NCBI GenBank assembly: GCA_051294375.1
Contig: CM119265.1
Span: 17,325,172 to 17,389,171 of the forward strand
Direction of reading: 5' to 3'
Source of the DNA: Paraspadella gotoi
Lineage: Eukaryota; Chaetognatha
Length of the DNA: 64,000 nt
Shown: piece by piece, positions 56,045-64,000 of the stretch
Numbering within the stretch: the stretch's first letter is position 1
Layout of the letters: each line of letters begins with the position of its first letter
Notes under the pieces: model-generated
The model's input: the letters and a program-made list of their open reading frames with translations, nothing else
What the model was told of the DNA's origin: nothing
Databases searched by the model: none
Position numbers and translations under genes: made by a program

Positions 56045-56421
56045 ATGCTGTTTTATTCTTTTTTTAAGGTAAGCTTACTTTTGTTTGTTATTTCGCTCAT
56101 CATATTTGCTCCAAAACGCTCTTATACATTTGTTGTTGTTTTTTTTTTATCCAGTCCCTCGTTGGGAAAGATGTGGTTGTTGAATTGAAGAACGATCTCA
56201 GCATTCACGGAACTCTTCATTCCGTCGACCAATATCTCAATATAAAACTGACGGATATTTCGGTCACGGATCCAGAGAAGTACCCACACATGTTGTCCGT
56301 GAAAAACTGCTTCATCCGAGGCTCTGTGGTTCGCTACGTACAGTTGCCCGCCGACGAATGCGACACAACCTTACTGCAGGACGCCGCAAGAAAAGAGGCT
56401 GCTCAGAGCAAAGCGCGATGA
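56045..56421 (+). CDS. LSM2: U6 snRNA-associated Sm-like protein LSM2
   Basis: Subunit of the LSM2-8 ring on U6 snRNA and of the cytoplasmic LSM1-7 decay ring. Exons 56045-56068 and 56155-56421 give 96 residues. The first exon encodes MLFYSFFK; the second gives SLVGKDVVVELKNDLSIHG and a nearly invariant remainder up to VQLPADE, followed by LLQDAARKEA as in human LSM2. Sm1 and Sm2 motifs are present. The start is fixed by the conserved MLFYSFFK. The leader is 42 bases from the acceptor at 56002, and DHX16 ends 129 bases upstream. Neighbours on both sides are splicing factors. Confidence 0.98.
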
Positions 56422-56594
56422 TCCGCATATGTTAATACTTTGCACGTTTCTCTTTTTTGATCGCCATCAATTTCACTGCATAAAACTCCGTTTTGATCAT
56501 TATTTTTGTTGCATTTTTCTAGTTTTTAAAATGTATTTCATGGTTCAATTTTCTCGAAAAATCGTCCTCGTGTTGGTAACGTGACTTAACGACT

Positions 56595-58157
56595 ATGGAC
56601 GCCGAGGAGTCGGCGCAAGAAGCCGCTCTTAAATCGTACAGGGATCAACTCGCGCAGGTGGAAATGACGCTTAACTTTGTAGAGACCGAAGAGGAAAAGG
56701 GCCCCATGCGACAACTCATCGACGATTTAAAGGAACTCATCCAAATCAGCGAAGACGCTCTTCTTCAACTAAAAAAGAGCAATTTGTTGAACTTGATTGG
56801 CGGCGGGGAGAGCGAAGTAGCCACGGGGAATTTACCGACTCAATCGGAGTCCATAACGGAAGATTCTTACTTTATAACCGACGAAACGGAAAATTTACCC
56901 AACAGTTCTGCCCCTATTTCTGTACCCTCTCTTGATTCTGACGAAGCTCTCTCCCGCTTCAAATCTCTTCTCGGAACCCTCTGTCGCGCTCCGCATCCTA
57001 GTCTTGGGGGTTTTCACAACGCCATCGTTCATTCCCTGGATGGCCTCGATGAAGAGGGCTCTCTTGAAGTCACTGTGCTTTACACGCATCCTCAAGAAGC
57101 ATCAATGATCACATGTCCATTTTTTCTCGAAGGGAGGTGCAAGTTTGATCGAAACTGTCGTAAGAATCATGGCGTTGTCGTCAAAGCGACGGATTTGCGA
57201 GATTATGAGGAACCCGATTTCGAGTCGGTAGACGTCGGCTCGGTGTGCCTCGCCAAACGTGACGAGTCCGGCGCCGTGATTTGGACTCCCGCGGAGGTTT
57301 TGCATTTGGAGGAGGGCCTCGTCACGGTTCAGCTGTCGTGCGTCAACAAGACGGTCGCTCTTCCCTTCGCAGATATTTTTCCGCTTGAAGAAGACGAGAG
57401 CGACGACGACTTAGAACCCAACGCGGAATCGATAATTTTGGCTCCGTTGACTAAAAATGACGTAGAAGAGGAAGAAGTTGTTCGTGAAATTAGGATCGTG
57501 GAGGACATGAGTCAATTCGGAGATTGGGAGAAGAATACTCGCGGTATCGGAACAAAGCTTCTCTCTAAATGGGGCTACATTCGAGGATCCGGATTGGGAA
57601 AGGAGGGCGAGGGTCGAGTTGTTCCCGTTGAAGCTCGAATTTATCCCCAAGGAAAATCTCTTGACGTGTGCATGGCGATGAGGTTGAAGAAGGAAACCGG
57701 CGCCAGTGATCCTCTGGTCATCCGAAAGAGACGGAGGAAAAAAGAAAAGAAAAGAGCCGAGGTGGTCAAAAAGGGTTACGCGGAAAAAAATGAAGAATCA
57801 CTGAGCGCTTTTAATCTAATCAATTCCATCAAGCTGAACAAAAAGGGAGGCACGGTGATCGTCACCGATGGAGAAACGAGCGCCGCTAAAAAGCCTAAGC
57901 CTTCCGAAAGGAGTGGGCGTGATCTACGGGTACAAGTGCTGCAAACCGAAGGCGAGATCGCCAAGGTTGAGCGGGAAATGGAAAATGTCGCTCAAACCAT
58001 TGTCAGAAACGAGAAAAAAAACTCGGCGGTGGCCGAACAGGCGCGTGAAAAAAAGAAAGACCTAGAAAAGTATAAAAACAAACTCATGGGTTCCCTTCGA
58101 TTCATTCAGGGAGAGCAAAAGAATAGAACAAGTAAAGCAAAAATGTCTGTCTTTTAA
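56595..58157 (+). CDS. ZGPAT: CCCH zinc finger and G-patch protein ZGPAT
   Basis: 520 residues, one exon. In vertebrates ZGPAT (ZIP) is a nuclear repressor and splicing-associated G-patch protein. It begins with a coiled coil (about 1-65). A CCCH finger follows at about 174-192 (CPFFLEGRCKFDRNCRKNH, spacing C-x7-C-x5-C-x3-H). Then come a Tudor-like stretch (about 210-268, VDVGSVCLAKRDESG), the G-patch (about 312-360; GIGTKLLSKWGYIRGSGLGK) with the family's VPVEARIYPQGKSLD, and a C-terminal charged coiled coil (about 440-515). Length and order match the human protein. LSM2 ends 173 bases upstream and RXYLT1 starts 296 bases downstream. An acceptor TTTTTCTAG is at 56522. Confidence 0.95.
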   Translation: MDAEESAQEAALKSYRDQLAQVEMTLNFVETEEEKGPMRQLIDDLKELIQISEDALLQLKKSNLLNLIGGGESEVATGNLPTQSESITEDSYFITDETENLPNSSAPISVPSLDSDEALSRFKSLLGTLCRAPHPSLGGFHNAIVHSLDGLDEEGSLEVTVLYTHPQEASMITCPFFLEGRCKFDRNCRKNHGVVVKATDLRDYEEPDFESVDVGSVCLAKRDESGAVIWTPAEVLHLEEGLVTVQLSCVNKTVALPFADIFPLEEDESDDDLEPNAESIILAPLTKNDVEEEEVVREIRIVEDMSQFGDWEKNTRGIGTKLLSKWGYIRGSGLGKEGEGRVVPVEARIYPQGKSLDVCMAMRLKKETGASDPLVIRKRRRKKEKKRAEVVKKGYAEKNEESLSAFNLINSIKLNKKGGTVIVTDGETSAAKKPKPSERSGRDLRVQVLQTEGEIAKVEREMENVAQTIVRNEKKNSAVAEQAREKKKDLEKYKNKLMGSLRFIQGEQKNRTSKAKMSVF

Positions 58158-58433
58158 AAGTAATCTTTATCGGTTATGCCAATTTCGTTGTTTTTGACAT
58201 TTCATTGAATTTTTCATTGAAAGTTTCATGAATTTGTTTAATATTAGGCGATGATTTATATGGAATGTCTTTTAATTTAGTGTGTTACCAGAAATAATTT
58301 TAATGGCGAAAGGTATTCCAAATTATAATCAGCGTCTCGTGTCTTTTTTTTTCTGCGTTTTTTAAATTATTTTGTTCATTATTTTTTTCCCCCATGATTC
58401 TTAATTTATTTTTTTTTCTAGATTGAGATAAGG

Positions 58434-58457
58434 ATGAAGTCTTTTCTCAAACGATGA
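58434..58457 (+). promoter_or_regulatory. Upstream frame overlapping the RXYLT1 start
   Basis: A seven-codon frame (MKSFLKR, stop TGA at 58455-58457) begins 20 bases before the RXYLT1 start. Its stop overlaps that start as ATGA. It lies inside the predicted leader (acceptor ends at 58421), so ribosomes would meet it first. It could damp translation or feed termination-reinitiation. Confidence 0.5.
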
Positions 58458-59716
58458 AATTATCCTTGCGGAAGCTCGGTGGCCTCCTTTTGTTCTTTTA
58501 TTTATTGGTTACATGCTACACGTCCTATTCGTTGTTGTACAACATTTTTTTTCGCTTTATACGGGGCTCCAACCAATATTTACGAAACGCTTCTAAGACA
58601 CACTACGAGGAAAACCTCTTTGACCTGAGATTCGGCCCCAAACCTTTGGTTCTTCCCCTCCGAAATTCTCCTTCCAAATGGTCCCGGGACGTTATTGTCG
58701 AAATATGGGGCAAGGCCGCCATCGGCCTATTTCTCTGGGAACATGTCTTGCGAGGAAGTTTGGAAGAAAAACTGGGCGGCGTTTGGAGTTACGGGTCGAA
58801 AAAAGTCGGACGCTTCAAGTTCCGCTTTCGCACTGGCGCCGGCGTCATTCCGGAAAAGGCGCCACGTGACGCCGAGAATCTCGTTTTGGTGCTAAACGGA
58901 AGAGAACCCTCCAAAATTGACTACGCTAGGATGTGGTTGGACTATGTCTCGCAATTTCCGCTCACACTGAAGAACGTAGGACTCGTTCTGCTCGGCAGAG
59001 AAGACTGTGACAACGATTGGATCCTGCCCTACACTACGCTTCGTGGCGGCCGTGTAAAATTCGTCTTTTTGGTTTACGACTCACGAATGATAGACGACGA
59101 AACGTTTTTTCAGTGGCCTTTGGGAGTCGCTACTTACCGCTCCTTTCCGAAACAATGCGTCTACGAGAACCAGGAACCCTCACCGCGGTCTCTGAGAATG
59201 TACAGCTGTAATTTTTTGGGAACGGTTTATCCCAATTCAACACGCGAGACACTCATCAGGGTGTTAAAGGCCGCTCCCGTCGAAGTACGGAGAGCCTGCA
59301 TGATCAAGGCTCGCGCGGAGTGGGTCCCCAAGGAGACGGATCAAACGCTCTCACAATACATACGGGCACTCACGGAGAGTGATCTCACGCTAAACCCGGC
59401 GGGAAAAAATCCTGAATGCTACCGACACTTTGAGGCAATGTCCTGCGGATCTATTCCCGTGGTTGTCAACGCTACCAACGACTCGGGTATCAATAAGTGC
59501 GCAACAACGTCCTTGAGATTATTTCGTGATTACCACGCACCCTTCGTTTGGCTCGATTCGTGGAATAGATTGCCTTCGCTCATCCTCGCCGAGAACAAAT
59601 TGACCCAGGAAGAGAAAACGTTGAGGCGTCAAGAAGTTGTACGGTGGTACCAAGATTTCTTGAGAACTATGAAGAAGAGATTTGTCAACGTTGTCGCTCA
59701 AAAATTTGAAGTTTGA
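58454..59716 (+). CDS. RXYLT1: Ribitol-5-phosphate xylosyltransferase 1
   Basis: Golgi type II enzyme that adds xylose to ribitol-phosphate in the matriglycan linker of alpha-dystroglycan; human loss causes dystroglycanopathy. 420 residues, one exon. A signal anchor at about 8-30 (GGLLLFFYLLVTCY) precedes a GT domain with VEIWGKAAIGLFLWEHVL, VLNGREPSKIDYA, FQWPLGVATYR, CNFLGTVYPNS, ESDLTLNPAG(K)N.ECYR and CGSIPVV, all characteristic of RXYLT1 (formerly TMEM5). Length equals the family norm. The ATG at 58454 is the family start; a short upstream frame overlaps it. A perfect hairpin lies 45 bases after the stop codon. Confidence 0.95.
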   Translation: MKLSLRKLGGLLLFFYLLVTCYTSYSLLYNIFFRFIRGSNQYLRNASKTHYEENLFDLRFGPKPLVLPLRNSPSKWSRDVIVEIWGKAAIGLFLWEHVLRGSLEEKLGGVWSYGSKKVGRFKFRFRTGAGVIPEKAPRDAENLVLVLNGREPSKIDYARMWLDYVSQFPLTLKNVGLVLLGREDCDNDWILPYTTLRGGRVKFVFLVYDSRMIDDETFFQWPLGVATYRSFPKQCVYENQEPSPRSLRMYSCNFLGTVYPNSTRETLIRVLKAAPVEVRRACMIKARAEWVPKETDQTLSQYIRALTESDLTLNPAGKNPECYRHFEAMSCGSIPVVVNATNDSGINKCATTSLRLFRDYHAPFVWLDSWNRLPSLILAENKLTQEEKTLRRQEVVRWYQDFLRTMKKRFVNVVAQKFEV

Positions 59717-59760
59717 TGTGACGGCGTAAATTTGGTGATGCTTTTGTTTTAATGATCTAT

Positions 59761-59822
59761 AAAAGAAAATCTAACTGACATTTTATAGAATAGGCTATAA
59801 AATGTCAGTTAGATTTTCTTTT
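59761..59822. repeat. Perfect 28-bp hairpin in the RXYLT1 3' region
   Basis: AAAAGAAAATCTAACTGACA...TATAG (59761-59788) pairs without mismatch with 59795-59822 across a six-base loop AATAGG. It is too perfect and too long for chance. It could be a small fold-back repeat, a 3' processing structure or a small-RNA precursor. Confidence 0.9.
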
Positions 59823-60175
59823 TGTCGTGTATCTATTCCATGTCATGAATGTAACTATGTATTCGTTTTACTTTATCGATTGAAACGGCATGCAGGATTA
59901 GATTTTTTTAATAATTATAAAGTCCACTGCCATTTACTTTCTTCCTTCTCAATGACTTTACTCTGTACTGTAGGTTACACCGCCTCACTTTTATAAAAAG
60001 AAAATACTCAAATTTTTCCCTACCCATTTTAGTAGTAAAAATTTTGGGTCAAAATCGTAGCTTTTACGAACACTAATAATAAATTAGTTTTTGTTCATTT
60101 TATATTTTCTCAGTTGTTACTTACTATTCGTCATTTTATGTATGTAACTGTTTTTTTATTGTTACCGTCATTCAG
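59823..60175. other. Intergenic DNA upstream of CBX
   Basis: About 350 bases without a gene, AT-rich, closing with GTCATTCAG (60175), an acceptor 83 bases before the CBX start. Confidence 0.45.
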
Positions 60176-60258
60176 GTCAAGTGATCGTCAGTGGGTATGA
60201 TGATGACAGGTTTAAAAGAAACGGAAAAAATGCGAGCGCCCTTTCGCTAGCGAAGGCG

Positions 60259-61668
60259 ATGGAATTGACAGACGTCGGAGAACGCGTCTTTGCTGCAGAG
60301 TTTCTCCTCAAGCGTCGGTCTCGTCGCGGAAAGACGGAATACCTCGTCAAGTGGCAGGGATGGAGTACAAAATACAACACGTGGGAACCGGAGGAAAATA
60401 TTCTCGATGTCCGTCTCCTCGAAGCCTTCGAAGACGAGGATGTGGGCGCCGAAGACGTAGAGGACGACAAAGACGACGCTACCTACAGCGCAAAACGAGT
60501 AAGAAGAAACAGATCTTATTCTTCGGCCCGGAAAAAGGCAAGGAAGAAGCCCGCCAAAAGAGAGGCCGACTCGAAACGCGTCAAATCGGACCTCACGGGT
60601 TCCAAAAGAGAGGAGACGGTTAAAAAAACTGAGAATATGAATTTCACTCCAAAAATCGAACCGATCGATCCTCCCGACGTAGAAAACTGTCAATCTGAGT
60701 CAAACGATGCAGGAGAAACGCAAACTCATGGCGCTGGTGAGACGTCGTCTGAGATCGAAAAAGATTGTTCTGTCAAATTGTCGAAATTGGATGACGCGGG
60801 TTCCGCTGAGAAAAAAGGAAAAGAAAGTGAGACCTCAGAAAAAAACTTTAAAAAGTTTTTGTCCGAAAAAGACGGTGAAACTGCAACTAAAAACTCGTGG
60901 GAAACGACATTTTCGAAGATAGAGAAAAACGAAGTATCTTCAACCAAACCCGACGCTTTAATGCCAACCAACGAACTCGCCTCTTCTTCCACCACATCTC
61001 TCCAAAAGTCTTCAACGTTCGATATCGTCGAAGCGTCATCCATGAATGACGACTCCACTGTCGAGGCTAAAACTCCATCTACCAACTCGGCCTCTTCTAT
61101 CGTCGAGACCTCGTCGACCTCTTCCGTCGTGAAGGCAACGCCGGTCGTCAAACTCACTGTCAGTGTTGACAGCGACGTCGGTGAGACGTGGGGTCATTGC
61201 AAAAGGAGTCCTAGTACGCAGACTATAATAGCGGCAGCTCCCCCTTCTAAACTAGAACCCACGGAGAAAAACTATGCAAAAAAACGTCAGGGATCTTTTT
61301 CTAGCCCCGAGTTTACGGTCAAGAAGAAAAAGTCGGCGGACAAACCTACGTCTAAGCTTGTGGTTGTGACTAGTCAGCAGCCAACTTCTGCGTCCGACGA
61401 GAAATCACGGGACGAGGAACCTCATTGCAGACCATCCACTTCGCGGAATTCTTTTATAAATGGATCAAAGCCGAGAAGTTGGCATCCGCCGAATTACGAT
61501 AATCCTGCTGTAGACCATGTATGCATAACCGATGTCACGTCTAACTTATTAACGGTGACTATTACCGAATGTAAAACTTGGCACGGATTTTTTCGTGAAA
61601 GAAATCCTGGATCCTCTCAGGCTGAGAAGAATGAACAACCTGTGATAAACGCGTCAGAAAATACGTAA
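60259..61668 (+). CDS. Polycomb chromobox protein (CBX2/4/7/8 type)
   Basis: PRC1 subunit that reads trimethylated histone H3 Lys27. 469 residues, one exon. The start [20 protein letters not shown] coincides with vertebrate CBX starts ([14 protein letters not shown]), so this ATG is chosen although the frame is open upstream to 60181. The chromodomain (about 8-62) carries the aromatic cage residues in [12 protein letters not shown] and [12 protein letters not shown] basic KKARKKPAK segment follows. A long Ser/Thr/Lys-rich middle leads to the C-terminal Pc box (about 420-448, [13 protein letters not shown] then GFFRER), which binds RING1. The sequence is closest to CBX8-like members. An upstream ATG ATG ATG at 60198 opens a short out-of-frame reading frame. 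Confidence 0.94.
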   Translation: MELTDVGERVFAAEFLLKRRSRRGKTEYLVKWQGWSTKYNTWEPEENILDVRLLEAFEDEDVGAEDVEDDKDDATYSAKRVRRNRSYSSARKKARKKPAKREADSKRVKSDLTGSKREETVKKTENMNFTPKIEPIDPPDVENCQSESNDAGETQTHGAGETSSEIEKDCSVKLSKLDDAGSAEKKGKESETSEKNFKKFLSEKDGETATKNSWETTFSKIEKNEVSSTKPDALMPTNELASSSTTSLQKSSTFDIVEASSMNDDSTVEAKTPSTNSASSIVETSSTSSVVKATPVVKLTVSVDSDVGETWGHCKRSPSTQTIIAAAPPSKLEPTEKNYAKKRQGSFSSPEFTVKKKKSADKPTSKLVVVTSQQPTSASDEKSRDEEPHCRPSTSRNSFINGSKPRSWHPPNYDNPAVDHVCITDVTSNLLTVTITECKTWHGFFRERNPGSSQAEKNEQPVINASENT

Positions 61669-62112
61669 GGCGAGAGTTTAATTGAAAACTAGAAAATGAT
61701 GGTTAAAGCCTTATTTATGTAACTCGTTTTGTATTTTCATAAAGAGGATCTCTGTTTTAACTGTGATTAACCTATTTATTATTTTCCTTAAGATTTGCCA
61801 GTTTATCACTTTATATCTATATATGATGTTAGCTTATAGTCGTTTTTGCATTCCGGCACGTCACTCAGAACATGTTTTCTCTTCCAGATATAAGCATGTA
61901 AAACGTCCTTGGCCCGTACTAAATACTAATTTATTACATTTTTTCAGAAATATAACATCTTTAAGTGCTTGGCGGGGTTGGCTGTGGATTTGGAACTTTG
62001 TGATCCTTTTTTAGAAATTATTCTTAAAGAAATTAAACTTAAATTAATTTATATTGTCATTGTGATAAATTTTAAATTGAAGAGTATTTGTTAGTGCTTT
62101 TTGTTCTACTAG
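61669..62112. other. Intergenic DNA downstream of CBX
   Basis: AT-rich; an 83-residue open frame at 61763-62014 has no recognisable feature and is not called. It ends in TTCTACTAG (62112), an acceptor 19 bases before the next start. Confidence 0.45.
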
Positions 62113-62131
62113 TACTTCATTTTAAAATTAA

Positions 62132-64000
62132 ATGGATGAGCCATCGGTTCCTGGAGAGGAAGAATTAATTTTGTGTGATCGAATTCCTGTGCTTGATTCT
62201 TTTGGAAAAAACGGTAGGAATGGCTGCTACTTGTAATGTTCTATTAGCAACTCATATTATAAAATGAGGTACCCCTTTTTGTGACCAGAATCTGTTTCAA
62301 CTAAACTAACGATTGAATTTTATGATATTTTATATACATGACGATATAAATGAAACTATCGAGGCGAATTTTGATATTCAACCCCTGGGGCTTGGGGCCA
62401 AAAGAGGCTAAAATTTTTTTTCTTCATATTTTAGTATTTTTTAGTAGCATCAAGGTGCATTGATGTCTTAAACACGTGTTCTGGTCACAAAAAACGGTAC
62501 CTCATTTATAATATGAAGCATTCTGTACTTTTGCGTATTACTATGAAATTGGTACAACCAATATAATATGTTTGTTCTTATTGTTTGTTCTTATATTTAG
62601 AACCTCTCCCTGCTCGTTCAACTAAAGTGGTTCCGAAGGCCGGCTTACCCCTAAATATTTCGCCAATCGTACCGCTGTTATCCATCCCTTTCATTCCGGT
62701 GGCTAAACCTCCTCCTCCAGAAGTTGATTCCTGGAAATATCGGGGAGATTCTTCGCATTTTCTTCCTGATTCGCCATTGATGGATCCTTCAGGGGGTGGA
62801 TCGCGTAAAAATCGTGAATACGCGTGGCCCTCTTCGGAAAAATTACCACTCGATGTGGAGGAAGGATTGGTCGAAATCGATGATACTACTTTGAAGGACG
62901 TCAACATCAAGTTAGACAAAAATGATGTACCATACAAAAACTATCATCGCAGGTCAAGAGACAGGTCACGGGGCAAAACCGGGAAAAACAGCAGATCTCG
63001 AGAGCAGGATCTTTATGCAGACACGAGAGCGGCGGAGCGAGACTACGAAAAGGCCAAGTCTGCATACGAATTGGCCGTCAGCATCTGGAAGGACCAGTCG
63101 TCCAAATATGCGGATGGCATTCCCGAAGACAATCCTCTATCTCAAGCGGTTCAGATCGCAAAGCGTCGAATGAATGACCGAAAAGGCGACTTTAACAAAT
63201 TATTGAAAGATCCAGATTATTTTCGACGAAGACGTTCTGAACGTGGGCGGCGATCGAGATCCAGCAGCTCTAGCTCTTCACGCTCACGGTCACGATCGCG
63301 TTCTCGCGAAAGACCTAAGTTGAAGAAGGTCTGGAGCAACAGCAGAGGCCGATATATTTTCAGCAACCCTTCGAACTCTTCCAGATCGCCCTCACCTGTT
63401 GCCAAATTACCAGATACAAAGACGTTTGGAAAAGTAATGAATCAATTAAATCAAGGCTCTGTTGGATCTGTATACCAGCCCTTCTTTCATCCATCTGTTC
63501 CCCCTCCAATGATGAACTTAGCTCTGCCCCGACCAATTATGGCCGGTTTTCCACCTTTTTCATACCATCCTGGATTTCCCCCTCCTAATTTTAACGCTCA
63601 ACCCCTCCCGCCTGTGTTTCCACCGACTGGTCTGCCGCCTGTCCCACCGCCTGTCCCACCGCCTGTCCCACCGCCTAGTTTATCGGGGACCGGCTTGCCC
63701 CCAGTGCGACCTTCCGGTCTACCTAACGGACCTCCCCCATTTTTCCCTCCAACAGCGCTTTCACTCCCGGGCGTCGAGACTATTCCATTTCATACGCCCA
63801 CTTCTGTCCATGCCCCTCTCTCAGCCCTTGTCCCAAGTTCAATGCCTGATCCCGCTCCAGTTCCTGCACCCCTTCCACATCTTGTTTCTACACCAGGAGT
63901 CGGTTATCAAAGCGACAAATCTGACTCTCCCGAATTAGAGACGGCTGTTGCGCAATCCTCAAAAATATCTAACGATAGTAAAAATAAACCCATATCAATC
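62132..64000 (+). CDS. RS- and proline-rich nuclear protein, N-terminal part
   Basis: Not recognised. Exon 1 (62132-62213) encodes MDEPSVPGEEELILCDRIPV..., and exon 2 (from 62601) stays open to the window end (about 490 residues so far). It contains a Pro-rich start (LSIPFIPVAKPPPPEVDSW), a charged helical part (DLYADTRAAERDYEKAKSAY), an RRRRSERGRRSRSSSSSS arginine-serine tract (about 230-260) and a long Pro-rich tail with VPPPVPPPVPPP repeats. RS plus Pro-rich composition suggests a splicing or RNA-processing role; that is inference from composition only. The intron contains a MITE copy. The gene continues beyond the window. Confidence 0.75.
62247..62525. mobile_element. MITE copy 2 in the RS-protein intron
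   Basis: Shorter relative of 36194-36907: the same inverted ends (CATATTATAAAATGAGGTACC and ...GGTACCTCATTTATAATATG), TA flanks at 62245-62246 and 62526-62527, and matching interior blocks such as ACTATCGAGGCGAATTTTGA. Confidence 0.8.

Noticed and set aside
60181-60258. In-frame extension of CBX to a GTG at 60181
   Set aside because: CBX proteins start exactly at the MEL...GERVFAAE position; no ATG occurs in frame further upstream.
61763-62014. 83-codon frame after CBX
   Set aside because: AT-rich, hydrophobic by chance, no start context and no known domain.

Overview
This is a nuclear genome window from an animal. It holds 15 protein-coding genes. They include motile-cilium biology (DNAAF3, and a NEK4-type kinase), the piRNA factor Maelstrom, a FUS/TAF15-family protein, geminin, a Polycomb CBX protein, an LDL-receptor-related protein and the dystroglycan xylosyltransferase RXYLT1. 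Most cis introns have GT-AG ends and many are only 50-120 bases. Coding DNA is moderately GC-rich and the rest is very AT-rich. I cannot name the phylum from the sequence; a small-bodied invertebrate with compact genes fits.

Layout. 1-2.7 kb (minus strand): NEK4-like kinase (cut by the window start) and DNAAF3, head to tail, 217 bases apart. 2.7-10.4 kb: a transposon graveyard with two relics of one reverse transcriptase, nested TA-flanked elements, a long fold-back element and a telomere-like minisatellite. 10.4-30.4 kb (plus): a single-exon LRP, Maelstrom (4 exons) and a BRWD/PHIP protein (26 exons). 30.4-38.3 kb: gene-poor, with hammerhead-ribozyme-like repeats and a mobile insertion that carries a copied piece of the BRWD last exon. 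38.3-64 kb (all plus): FUS/TAF15-like, a SANT-domain protein, PDHB, geminin, a TMEM130-like membrane protein, DHX16, LSM2, ZGPAT, RXYLT1, CBX and the start of an RS/proline-rich protein.

The most interesting window-wide pattern is at gene starts. Upstream of all 15 start codons lies a candidate 3' splice acceptor (usually a T-rich run ending in AG) 7-91 bases away, with no obvious upstream exon. Several genes are packed 129-300 bases apart on one strand, and in one case an AATAAA lies just before the next gene's acceptor. This is what spliced-leader trans-splicing of operon-like transcripts looks like, although ordinary 5' UTR introns are not excluded.

Functionally, DHX16, LSM2 and ZGPAT form a run of mRNA-splicing genes. 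BRWD and CBX act on chromatin, and NEK4 and DNAAF3 both connect to cilia. All gene models were read by eye; exon phases were checked and the complete models add up to whole codons. No tRNA, rRNA or CRISPR array was seen.
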